Origin: JAYTJL01 sp964400155
GTDB lineage: Bacteria > Patescibacteriota > Saccharimonadia > Saccharimonadales > UBA10212
Assembly: GCA_964400155.1 (NCBI GenBank)
Contig: CAYNSQ010000014.1
Location: 1 to 17,395, forward strand
Direction: 5' to 3'
Length of the DNA stretch: 17,395 nt
In this document: positions 7,756 through 13,885 of the stretch, in pieces
How positions within the stretch are numbered: the first letter of the stretch is position 1
How the letters are laid out: every line of letters begins with the position of its first letter
Translations under genes and position numbers: made by a program
The notes under the pieces: model-generated
What the model saw: only the letters and a program-made list of their open reading frames with translations
What the model was told of the DNA's origin: nothing
Databases searched by the model: none

Positions 7756-8430
7756 ATGCAAGTAAGGTCACAGGGTGGGTCTGTAGCCACGGTCGCCATC
7801 ATTTCTATTTTAGTATTAGCCTTATTCGGTTCGCTTGCTTTTGGTCTATATGCAGCAAAAGGCAGAGCTGATTACAAAAATAACGTTGAATATAAAGTAT
7901 CAGCAGCTGTCGCAGAGGCTCTAGCCAAGCAAGAAAAAGAGTTGGGCAAGAAGTATGAAGAAGAGTCTAAAAAGCCAACCAAGACTTTTAAAGGACCAGT
8001 TACCTACGGCAGTATTGTCTTTGACTATCCCAAAACCTGGAGTGCTTATGTTGAACTATCAAACAGTAGTCAACCAATTAACGCATACTTCTATCCTCTA
8101 GAAGTACCTGGCACAGATGGGCAGACAAAAGTAAAGTATGCCCTAAGAGCAGAATTAGTAAACAGTGTTTACTCAGAGGTCATCAAACAATTAAGTAATG
8201 GTATAAAGGAAGGCAAAGTAACTGCCAATGCCTTTATACCAGAAAAAATGAAGTCTACGGCCAACCTTCAGCCAGGCACAAGGTTTGATGGTCAGTTTGA
8301 ACAGGATACCGACGGAGCGATGGTCGCCATTCAAACAAGGGACAAAACTCTCAAAATATATACTGAGTCCAAGGATTTTATTAATGATTTTAACAACGTT
8401 GTACTTCCTAGTCTTACGTTTGCGCCCTAA
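7756..8430 (+). CDS. Membrane-anchored protein of unknown function
   Basis: I chose the ATG at 7756 (224 aa) because it follows a -10-like element at leaderless distance and puts the membrane segment near the N-terminus; an in-frame start at 7672 would overlap the preceding gene. Residues about 9-33 form one hydrophobic helix, followed by a charged, probably coiled segment (about 45-72, rich in Lys and Glu) and an outward-facing or soluble domain from about 73 (GPVTYGSIVFDYPKTWSAYVE) to the end. The YGSIVFDYPKTWS...  start followed by a long beta-rich stretch recalls PsbP-like lipid/surface domains, but I cannot place it in a family. Ends 46 nt before the pseudokinase gene. Function not assigned. 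Confidence 0.75.
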   Translation: MQVRSQGGSVATVAIISILVLALFGSLAFGLYAAKGRADYKNNVEYKVSAAVAEALAKQEKELGKKYEEESKKPTKTFKGPVTYGSIVFDYPKTWSAYVELSNSSQPINAYFYPLEVPGTDGQTKVKYALRAELVNSVYSEVIKQLSNGIKEGKVTANAFIPEKMKSTANLQPGTRFDGQFEQDTDGAMVAIQTRDKTLKIYTESKDFINDFNNVVLPSLTFAP

Positions 8431-8434
8431 GTGT

Positions 8435-8443
8435 TGGTAGAAT
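8435..8443 (+). promoter_or_regulatory. Extended -10 element of the kinase-like gene
   Basis: TGgTAGAAT, with transcription expected near 8450. The leader then contains the strong Shine-Dalgarno AGGAGG at 8465-8470. Confidence 0.45.
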
Positions 8444-8464
8444 AATAGGCAGGAAAGAAAAAAT

Positions 8465-8470
8465 AGGAGG
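8465..8470 (+). promoter_or_regulatory. Shine-Dalgarno that decides the start of the kinase-like gene
   Basis: A complete AGGAGG. The only in-frame codon at a normal distance (6 nt) is ATA at 8477; the next usable canonical codon, TTG at 8528, is 57 nt away. This points to a non-canonical start or to a sequencing error at 8477-8479. Confidence 0.6.
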
Positions 8471-8476
8471 GTAGAG

Positions 8477-9220
8477 ATAAAAAGGCATCCAGCCAGGGAA
8501 GCTGAAGAGATTATTGAAAAAAAAGCCTTGCTCGCCGCCTTGAGCGACGACCTTGTTTTACCTTTTTTGCAGATTCGCTCCACTTTGGAATTATTTGGTA
8601 TTGAAAAATACACAAAAAAAACAGCACCCCAAAGAACACAAGAAATTCTCCTGTCGGTTGAATCCGGACTTCAACTTCTGCAGGCTTACCGTCTAGCTCT
8701 GGCAAGTGGCAATGCCGAGGCATTACCTCTAGAACCAGTGGCGGTGGGTGCCGTATTGCAAGATGTTGCCCACCAATTAGACCCGTATGCCAAACAATAT
8801 TCTACACAACTTCAGATAGATGTTCGTGGAAGACTTAAACCAGTTTTAGCACATCGTCCCAGTCTAGTAGCAGCTATACAAATACTGAGTGCCAGTTTGA
8901 TTAGAGCCCAAAACGCAGAATCACATCAGAAGTCCTATAACATTATGCTAGCTGCTCATAAAAACGGTGACAGTGGAATTGCAGCCGGTGTTTATTCAAA
9001 TATGCAAGGGTTATCTGACAAAACACTTCGAAGTGCGCGTAGTTTGGTTGGCAAGGCTCGCCAGCCAATACCAGGGCTTCCTAGCGGTGCAGCTAGCGGG
9101 GTATTGATAGCAGACACATTATGTGCCGTCATGTGGGCGCCTTTACGGGCTTCCGCACACCGTGGAATGAACGGTCTTTCAACTTCTGTACCGTCAAGCA
9201 AGCAACTCAATTTTGTATGA
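8477..9220 (+). CDS. Degenerate soluble histidine kinase (pseudokinase)
   Basis: Two-helix HisKA-like region followed by a degraded HATPase-like domain; no membrane segment or sensor domain. Helix 1 reads ALSDDLVLPFLQIRS, where the position of the phospho-accepting His of the H-box (HELRTPL) is Asp (codon 8546-8548). The dimerisation helix 2 is TQEILLSVESGLQLLQ. In the ATPase part, the N-box Asn is missing (VAAIQILSASLIRAQ) and the glycine-rich G boxes are eroded (PSGAASGVLIADTLCAVMW), although the final strand pattern of a HATPase fold remains. Autophosphorylation looks impossible, so a scaffold or phosphatase-like role with the downstream receiver is inferred. Frame is open upstream to 8441 without ATG/GTG/TTG; ATA at 8477 is placed by the Shine-Dalgarno. 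If the start is TTG 8528, the protein is 230 aa and loses part of helix 1. Confidence 0.7.
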   Translation: MKRHPAREAEEIIEKKALLAALSDDLVLPFLQIRSTLELFGIEKYTKKTAPQRTQEILLSVESGLQLLQAYRLALASGNAEALPLEPVAVGAVLQDVAHQLDPYAKQYSTQLQIDVRGRLKPVLAHRPSLVAAIQILSASLIRAQNAESHQKSYNIMLAAHKNGDSGIAAGVYSNMQGLSDKTLRSARSLVGKARQPIPGLPSGAASGVLIADTLCAVMWAPLRASAHRGMNGLSTSVPSSKQLNFV

Positions 9221-9232
9221 CAAAATTAATCA

Positions 9233-9253
9233 ATTTACCATTTACCAGTTACC
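9233..9253 (+). repeat. Three tandem heptamers (WNYWACC family)
   Basis: ATTTACC, ATTTACC, AGTTACC in direct tandem, just after the pseudokinase stop. Same degenerate unit as at 4089 and 15661. Confidence 0.75.
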
Positions 9254-9283
9254 CCTCCTACGCAATTGCTACGAAGGGCAGGC
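9254..9283 (+). repeat. Imperfect palindrome between heptamer runs
   Basis: Centred on the perfect 8-nt palindrome GCAATTGC (9262-9269) with partly complementary pyrimidine- and purine-rich flanks (CCCT on the left, AGGG on the right). It is bracketed by heptamers on both sides (9233-9253 and 9284-9297), so the whole looks like one composite intergenic element. Confidence 0.55.
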
Positions 9284-9297
9284 ATTTACCATTTATC
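9284..9297 (+). repeat. Two further heptamers
   Basis: ATTTACC followed by ATTTATC, the second off consensus by one base. Right-hand partner of the run at 9233-9253. Confidence 0.55.
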
Positions 9298-9321
9298 AAT
9301 GAAGCCCGTTGCGAATTGTTA

Positions 9322-9363
9322 ATTGATAATTCATTGAAAATTGATAATTGTGAATTGATAATT
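9322..9363 (+). repeat. Three copies of ATTGATAATT
   Basis: The decamer occurs at 9322-9331, 9340-9349 and 9354-9363 within a very AT-rich stretch between the pseudokinase and the receiver gene. Spacings are 18 and 14 nt start to start, so it is not a strict tandem. Could be a binding-site cluster or part of the composite repeat element. Confidence 0.65.
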
Positions 9364-9366
9364 GAA

Positions 9367-9381
9367 GCAACCGGTGGTTGC
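9367..9381 (+). promoter_or_regulatory. Hairpin over the ribosome-binding region of the receiver gene
   Basis: GCAACC-GGT-GGTTGC is a perfect 6-bp stem with a 3-nt loop, ending 5 nt before the ATG at 9387. The only Shine-Dalgarno-like bases (GGTGG, 9373-9377) are inside it, so folding would hide the ribosome-binding site. Confidence 0.4.
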
Positions 9382-9386
9382 GACTG

Positions 9387-9770
9387 ATGGCTAAGGTGTT
9401 GTTGATTGAACCGGATTCTGTACTAGCCAAGTCGATAGGAGTTATTTTAAACAAAGCAAAACATCGGGTAGTCTGGAAGCCAGATCCTCAGGCTGCAATC
9501 AATGCCGCAGACAGACTACACCCAGACGTTGTTGTTTTAGACTTAGCGCTTGGGTCGCATAACGGCATAGAATTTTTATATGAATTTCGTAGTTATCCCG
9601 AGTGGTATGATATTCCAATTATCCTTTACAATTCACATGACAACCAAGACGTAGAAGGACTGGAGAGTGCATTTTCAGAACTTGGAGTTAAATCAATTTT
9701 GTACAAACCGGCTGATACCATAGCAGAGTTGGCTGAAAAGATTCAACAACTTGTACCAACAGCTGTATAA
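9387..9770 (+). CDS. Degenerate receiver-domain protein
   Basis: 127-aa single receiver domain. I place the start at ATG 9387 because the protein then begins MAKVLLIEPD, the normal first strand; the in-frame TTG at 9378 lies in the hairpin. Phospho-acceptor Asp52 (VVLDLALG) and Lys107 (LYKPA) are present, but the acidic pair reads Glu8-Pro9 and the switch Thr is Asn82 (ILYNSH). It could still be phosphorylated, though the switch mechanism is altered. Downstream of the pseudokinase by 166 nt of repeats, and upstream of recO with a separate promoter candidate. Together with the pseudokinase it forms a plausible cognate pair that does not work as a standard His-Asp relay. Confidence 0.85.
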   Translation: MAKVLLIEPDSVLAKSIGVILNKAKHRVVWKPDPQAAINAADRLHPDVVVLDLALGSHNGIEFLYEFRSYPEWYDIPIILYNSHDNQDVEGLESAFSELGVKSILYKPADTIAELAEKIQQLVPTAV

Positions 9771-9809
9771 GTCAGCAAAAGTTAATAACTTAGGCTAATT
9801 CAAAAAAAG

Positions 9810-9818
9810 TGATAAATT
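9810..9818 (+). promoter_or_regulatory. Extended -10 element of recO, leaderless geometry
   Basis: TGaTAAATT ends 6 nt before the GTG start at 9825. No Shine-Dalgarno. An alternative register, GATAAA (9811-9816), ends 8 nt before the start. Confidence 0.4.
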
Positions 9819-9824
9819 GACGTA

Positions 9825-10532
9825 GTGAACACTTTCATTTCTTCAGCCATTATAATTGCGCGAACTGATTATGGTGACGCCGATCGGATATATACTTTTT
9901 TGACGCCAGACCACGGCAAAGTGCAAGGTATTGCCAAAGGAGTTAAAAAGCCAAAAAGCCGATTAGCCGGCGGTCTTCAACTATTTAGTATTTGTCAGAT
10001 TAAATTTTTAGCCGGTAGGGGAGAGATTGACACGGTAATGTCTACCCAACTTGTAAAGCAATTTTCAAATATTACAAAAAATTTGGATGCTAGCAGCGCC
10101 GGCTTTGAAATGTTAAAAATTATGACCAAATTGACCCACGAGGCATCCGACCCAGCACACTTTACTTTGCTTGAAGCCGGGTTAAAGTCACTCAATGAAC
10201 ACCCTGCAGAATATCAGCTAAGTCGAATTTGGTTTTTGATGCACTTTTTGCGCTTGGGTGGACATGCACCTAATTTTGATAAAGACACAGCAGGTAATGT
10301 TTTGGCAGAGGGTAGGAAGTACTTTTTTGATGCCGATGCCATGCAGTTTGTTCTTGCTCAGGACATGCAAAACGGTTTGAACTCAAACCATATTAAGTTG
10401 TTAAGATTAGCAGGCAGTCTAAAGTCAGCCGACTCGCTATACAAAATTGAAAACACTAACAAACTACTAGATGGAGTTGAAGAAGTACTAAAACAGTCTT
10501 ATATGTCTGTCCACCGTTTTCAACTACTGTAA
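9825..10532 (+). CDS. recO: DNA repair protein RecO
   Basis: Recombination mediator that, with RecR, loads RecA on SSB-coated single strands. 235 aa. The N-terminal OB-fold (about 1-80) has SSAIIIARTDYGDADRIYTFLTPDHGKVQGIAKGVKKPKSR, a clear family match, followed by the helical RecO_C region with LRLGG. The family's C-terminal zinc finger is absent: the whole protein has one Cys (in FSICQIKF), and the region after LRLGGHAPN continues without CxxC motifs. Start is GTG, consistent with ISSAIIIART being the first strand. It is tail-to-tail with a small minus-strand gene (6-nt gap). Confidence 0.92.
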   Translation: MNTFISSAIIIARTDYGDADRIYTFLTPDHGKVQGIAKGVKKPKSRLAGGLQLFSICQIKFLAGRGEIDTVMSTQLVKQFSNITKNLDASSAGFEMLKIMTKLTHEASDPAHFTLLEAGLKSLNEHPAEYQLSRIWFLMHFLRLGGHAPNFDKDTAGNVLAEGRKYFFDADAMQFVLAQDMQNGLNSNHIKLLRLAGSLKSADSLYKIENTNKLLDGVEEVLKQSYMSVHRFQLL

Positions 10533-10538
10533 AGAAAT

Positions 10539-10706
10539 TTATTCGTCTATTTCAGTGTGAGCTAAACCAACAGCTATTCGACTAAGGAATAGGTCAATTC
10601 GCTTTAGTCTAGATGGATTCATCGCATCTGCTTCGCGCTCTTGCTGATCTTGAATATCGGCCAAAGATTCTTCGGAAATTACTATTCGCATACCTTCTTG
10701 AGACAT
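10539..10706 (-). CDS. Small protein of unknown function, 55 aa
   Basis: Reads MSQEGMRIVISEESLADIQD at the start and ends GLAHTEIDE. It has the best ribosome-binding site in the region: AGGAG (plus-strand complement at 10713-10717) about 6-8 nt before the ATG, and a TATGAT -10 candidate at a suitable distance. The sequence is predicted to be mostly helical and acidic with a basic patch PSRLKRID. It occupies nearly all of the recO-glyS gap, converging with recO and divergent from glyS. No family recognised; it may be an antitoxin-like or regulatory protein, but nothing in the sequence proves that. Confidence 0.65.
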   Translation of the reverse strand: MSQEGMRIVISEESLADIQDQQEREADAMNPSRLKRIDLFLSRIAVGLAHTEIDE

Positions 10707-10734
10707 TTAACTTTCTCCTATTACAAACTACTCT

Positions 10735-10740
10735 ATCATA
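10735..10740 (-). promoter_or_regulatory. -10 element of the 55-aa gene
   Basis: Minus-strand TATGAT, giving a leader of about 20 nt with the AGGAG Shine-Dalgarno. Divergent from the glyS promoter candidate at 10780. Confidence 0.4.
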
Positions 10741-10779
10741 TTACTAAGGTTTAAGCAATATCATAACAGATGGGTGTTA

Positions 10780-10788
10780 TGCTAAAAT
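10780..10788 (+). promoter_or_regulatory. Extended -10 element of glyS, leaderless geometry
   Basis: TGcTAAAAT ends 8 nt before the ATG at 10797. It lies within what would be the coding sequence if the upstream ATG at 10770 were used, which argues for the 10797 start. No Shine-Dalgarno. Confidence 0.5.
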
Positions 10789-10796
10789 ATCTCCAA

Positions 10797-12135
10797 ATGA
10801 GTCAAGTAAAGTTAGAGGATATTGTCTCCTTATGTAAGCGCCGGGGTTTTATTTACCCGGGTAGTGATGTTTATGGAGGTCTTTCTGGCACTTGGGACTA
10901 CGGCCCGCTTGGTCTGCAACTGAAAAAGAACATCATCAACCTGTGGTGGAAACTATTTGTAGACGACAGAGACGATATGTACGGGGTAGATGCCGCCATA
11001 CTAATGAACAAAAAGGTCTGGGAAGCATCGGGCCACGCTAGCGGTTTTAACGATCCGTTGGTCGAATGTGCCAATTGCCACAGTCGCTTGCGGGCAGACC
11101 ACGTGGTTGACGGTAAGTGTTCGGTTTGTGGTAAGAACGATTCGCTGGGTGAACCACGGCAATTTAATATGATGTTTAAAACCAATGTTGGGCCAGTTGA
11201 AGACGAGAGCTCAGTCAGTTATCTGCGGCCAGAGACGGCACAGGGCATTTTTACCAACTATAAAAATGTAGTTGATACATTTTCACCAGATATGCCATTT
11301 GGAATTGCACAGGTTGGCAAAGCTTTTAGAAACGAAATAAGTCCGCGTGACTTTATCTTTCGCAGCCGGGAATTCGAACAAATGGAGGTTGAATACTTCA
11401 TTCAACCAGACAGCTGGGAACAGATGTTTGAGGGCTGGATTATGGGTATAGATATGTTCTTAAAACAGCTTGGTCTGCCAGAAGGCAAAATAAGCAAACT
11501 TGAAGTCCCTGAAGAAGATAGGGCGCATTACAGCAAGCGTACTATAGACTTTGAGTTTGATTACCCATTTGGCAAAGAAGAACTACTAGGCCTGGCATAC
11601 CGAGGCGACTTTGACCTTGGCAATATCCAAAATGCCAGCGGCAAAAGTATGGAATACCGGCCCAAAGACGGTTCCACACCATTTGTACCACACGTTATAG
11701 AGCCAAGTTTTGGCGTAGAGAGACTGATGATGGCGGTACTTAGTTCTGCCTATAGTGTTGATGAGCAGGGTGGAGAACAACGTATTTTCTTAAAACTACC
11801 TGCTTATATAGCTCCTGTTAAGGTTGCAGTTTTGCCATTGGTAAAAAACAAACCAGAACTCACCNNNNNNNNNNNNNNNNNNNNNNNNNNNNNNNNNNNN
11901 NNNNNNNNNNNNNNNNNNNNNNNNNNNNNNNNNNNNNNNNNNNNNNNNNNNNNNNNNNNNNNNNTGGGTAGATACCGGTAACATTGGTAAAAACTACCGC
12001 AAAATGGACGAAATTGGTTGCCCGACCTGTGTAACTATTGATTTCCAGACTCTAGAAGATGACACTGTCACTGTCCGCAATCGCGATACAACCGAACAAA
12101 CCCGCCAAAAAATCACAGAACTAAAGTTTGAGTAG
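10797..12135 (+). CDS. glyS: Glycine--tRNA ligase, single-chain (alpha2) type, interrupted by N gap
   Basis: Class II synthetase that charges tRNA-Gly; homodimeric type as in archaea, eukaryotes and some bacteria rather than the alpha2-beta2 GlyQS enzyme. The ATG at 10797 gives MSQVKLEDIVSLCKRRGFIY, the normal N-terminus. Seen: motif 1 region GTWDYGPLG, a Cys4 zinc site (Cys91, 94, 108, 111), motif 2 FRNEISPRDFIFRSREFEQ, motif 3 SFGVERLMMAVL, then the start of the anticodon-binding domain (VKVAVLPLV) up to base 11864. After the gap, WVDTGNIGKNYRKMDEIG to the stop at 12133-12135 completes the C-terminal domain. The two parts are in different frames across the 100 N, but the true gap can be any length; compared with the human enzyme I estimate only about 16-20 residues are missing. 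Confidence 0.95.
11865..11964. other. Assembly gap of 100 N inside glyS
   Basis: Exactly 100 N, a conventional placeholder length. Codons are complete on both sides (ACC before, TGG after), so the real gap should be a multiple of 3, which 100 is not. Confidence 0.98.
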
Positions 12136-12179
12136 GCAATATCTGGGCAAGTTAAGTACTAGCCTTTCTACAAGCATAG

Positions 12180-12185
12180 TAAAAT
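12180..12185 (+). promoter_or_regulatory. -10 element, leaderless geometry
   Basis: TAAAAT ends 6 nt before the ATG at 12192, placing the predicted transcription start on the start codon. No Shine-Dalgarno in the 56-nt gap after glyS. Confidence 0.45.
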
Positions 12186-12191
12186 AAAGTT

Positions 12192-12641
12192 ATGCAAGGA
12201 ATAATACCCCCAGAAAAGCGGTTCAAGCTGATTTTATCCGTTTATCTAATATTCGAACGTGATGGTAAGGTTTTGTTACTAAAAAGACAAAATACAGGCT
12301 ATGAAGATGGCAATTATGGGTTGGTGGCCGGGCATGCTGATGGAGATGAGCCGGCACGTTCCGCTGCTACCAGAGAAGCCCTGGAGGAATCTGGAATTAA
12401 ATTAGACCCAGAAAAACTAGTCCCTATTCATTTTATGCACCGTAAGCAAAAGGATGAAAGATTTGACATTTTTTTCAAAGTTGCTGAGTGGGTAGGCGAA
12501 CCAATTAACACTGAACCTGAAAAGTGTAGTGAACTTGCGTGGTTTGACTGGGACAAATTACCAAGCAACACTATTCCATACATCAAACAAGCTCTGGAAT
12601 CTGTTAGAGAAGGTAAAATATATTCTCAATTCGGCTGGTAG
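12192..12641 (+). CDS. Nudix hydrolase
   Basis: 149-aa pyrophosphohydrolase of nucleoside diphosphates linked to other moieties. The Nudix box GX5EX7REUXEEXGU is complete: Gly47, Glu53, then REALEESGI (61-69) with the metal-binding Glu65 and Glu66. N-terminal LILSVYLIFERDGKVLLLKR is the standard first strand pair. The C-terminal half has FFKVAEWVGEP and ELAWFDWDKLP, typical of small MutT-like proteins. Substrate cannot be read from the sequence. It sits 5' of a membrane protein and a second Nudix gene, each with its own promoter candidate, so the three are neighbours rather than a clear operon. Confidence 0.9.
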   Translation: MQGIIPPEKRFKLILSVYLIFERDGKVLLLKRQNTGYEDGNYGLVAGHADGDEPARSAATREALEESGIKLDPEKLVPIHFMHRKQKDERFDIFFKVAEWVGEPINTEPEKCSELAWFDWDKLPSNTIPYIKQALESVREGKIYSQFGW

Positions 12642-12710
12642 GCAATACCTAATTGTTCGACTTTGCTCATGCATAGCAATTCAAGCAATCATGGCTTTAT
12701 AAAACCTGTG

Positions 12711-12716
12711 TAAAAT
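12711..12716 (+). promoter_or_regulatory. -10 element, leaderless geometry
   Basis: TAAAAT ends 8 nt before the ATG at 12725. No Shine-Dalgarno. The 83-nt gap also has a small inverted repeat TTGCT...AGCAA around ATGCAT (12663-12679). Confidence 0.45.
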
Positions 12717-12724
12717 ATTAGTAG

Positions 12725-13312
12725 ATGAAGGATGCTTTAGCGGTAATTGCCGCGTTAATAGCTATGTTTTCTACGGTGCCGTACCTTATAGACATAGTCA
12801 AAGGTAAAACCAAGCCAAATATAGTCAGTTGGTTTACCTGGACTTTACTAACTGGAATTGCGGCAGCAGCGGCCTACTTTGATGATTCTACAAAAACAGC
12901 ATTACTGCTAGCGGGATCATCAATTTGCACTGGAGCAGTAGTTATTTTGGGTCTCAAATACGGCATAGCCAAGATGTCCAAATTTGACGCATTTTGCCAG
13001 GCTGGCGCCGTGCTTGGTCTGATTTTATGGTTGATTTTTAACACACCTGAAATTGCAATAATATTTACTATTACGATCGATTTTATTGTTGTTCTGCCAA
13101 CATTGCATCATGCTTGGTTAAAGCCGGGTGAGGAAACTTGGCAAACCTTTGCAGTTGGGTCTTTTGCCGCACTGCTTACTGTGCTGTCTCTAACTAGCTA
13201 TACAGTTACAGGTCTGGCCTTTCCACAATATTTGGTACTGATAAATGCCTTCCTGGCTGGCCTAATTATTTGGCGCCGAAAAGTAAAACATGTAACACCC
13301 AAACCGGCGTAG
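12725..13312 (+). CDS. Multi-pass membrane protein, possibly PQ-loop related
   Basis: 195 aa with about six or seven hydrophobic helices. Two segments look alike: STVPYLIDIVKGKTKPNIVS-W in the N-terminal half (about 16-37) and VVLPTLHHAWLKPGEETWQT in the C-terminal half (about 122-142). Each has a Pro within a helix followed by a short polar loop and a Trp, which is how the PQ-loop (SWEET / semiSWEET) repeat is built, although the Pro-Gln pair itself is not conserved (PY and PT instead). A small-molecule transporter is a guess. The stop codon TAG at 13310-13312 forms part of the next gene's -10 candidate. Confidence 0.7.
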   Translation: MKDALAVIAALIAMFSTVPYLIDIVKGKTKPNIVSWFTWTLLTGIAAAAAYFDDSTKTALLLAGSSICTGAVVILGLKYGIAKMSKFDAFCQAGAVLGLILWLIFNTPEIAIIFTITIDFIVVLPTLHHAWLKPGEETWQTFAVGSFAALLTVLSLTSYTVTGLAFPQYLVLINAFLAGLIIWRRKVKHVTPKPA

Positions 13313-13315
13313 AAT
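13310..13315 (+). promoter_or_regulatory. -10 element overlapping the upstream stop codon
   Basis: TAGAAT, whose first three bases are the stop codon of the membrane protein; it ends 8 nt before the ATG at 13324. No Shine-Dalgarno. Confidence 0.4.
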
Positions 13316-13323
13316 AATAAAAG

Positions 13324-13770
13324 ATGATTGATGAAGAAAAGGAAAAAGCCAGGGCTAAAGCCGACGGTATAGAAAAGTTTGCTACCGGTGTTGCCGTACT
13401 AAAAGGCGGAAAAGTTTTAGTTGTGCGGCGAGTGCCGAACGACTACTTAGGAGGAATGTACGAACTTCCTGGCGGCAGCGTTGACCCGGGCGAAAGCATA
13501 GATGAAGGAGCAAAAAGGGAACTGCTTGAAGAAACCGGCTTAGTTGCAACCGAGCTTGTAGCTACTTTTGGCGGATTTGACTATAAAACACCCAAACCTA
13601 CAAGCGTTAGACAATTCAATTTTGTAGCTAATGTTGAAGACTTTGAGGTTAAGTTAGACCCAGACGAACACGATGAATATAAATGGGTTGGTTTAGCAGA
13701 ACTGGAAAGCCTGCAAACCACCGATGTTATGAGGCGAGTTATAGAGTCTATTCCTGGTTTATCCAAGTAA
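13324..13770 (+). CDS. Nudix hydrolase (MutT-like)
   Basis: 148 aa. Complete Nudix box: Gly51, Glu57, then RELLEETGL (65-73) with Glu69 and Glu70 as metal ligands. Preceded by GVAVLKGGKVLVVRRV and LGGMYELPGG, the usual substrate-side strands, and followed by RQFNFVANV and EYKWVGLAELESL. The highly charged N-terminus (IDEEKEKARAKADGIEK) is an extra helix not needed for the fold. Not a close copy of the Nudix protein at 12192: outside the box the two share little, so they are probably paralogues of old standing or separate subfamilies. Substrate unknown. Confidence 0.9.
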   Translation: MIDEEKEKARAKADGIEKFATGVAVLKGGKVLVVRRVPNDYLGGMYELPGGSVDPGESIDEGAKRELLEETGLVATELVATFGGFDYKTPKPTSVRQFNFVANVEDFEVKLDPDEHDEYKWVGLAELESLQTTDVMRRVIESIPGLSK

Positions 13771-13844
13771 TGCCACCGCAGGGATTACTTGACTTGTTAA
13801 GTATATTTCGTTAAACCGTTGTTTTAGATAAGATCTTTTTATTC

Positions 13845-13853
13845 TGTTATAAT
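13845..13853 (+). promoter_or_regulatory. Extended -10 element, consensus
   Basis: TGtTATAAT, the best match to an extended -10 consensus in the window. Start of transcription is expected near 13860, giving a leader of about 26 nt with the Shine-Dalgarno AAGGAG at 13873-13878. Confidence 0.6.
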
Positions 13854-13885
13854 TTGGTTTTGATTTTTATATAAGGAGAATGTTA

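Noticed and set aside
9233..9365. CRISPR array
   Set aside because: Repeat units are 7-10 nt and tandem or irregular, without unique spacers of 25-40 nt; no cas gene is nearby.
9121..9387. 88-codon frame from the end of the pseudokinase gene to a TGATG overlap with the receiver start
   Set aside because: It mostly overlaps the pseudokinase tail in another frame and then translates the heptamer and decamer repeats. The TGATG overlap looks like a coincidence, and the product has no domain-like pattern.
10770..10796. Nine-codon N-terminal extension of GlyRS
   Set aside because: The added bases hold the extended -10 TGcTAAAAT, and the family N-terminus fits the ATG at 10797.
12663..12679. Inverted repeat TTGCT...AGCAA as a terminator or operator
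   Set aside because: Five-bp arms with an AT-rich loop and no T-run; too weak to call a feature by itself.
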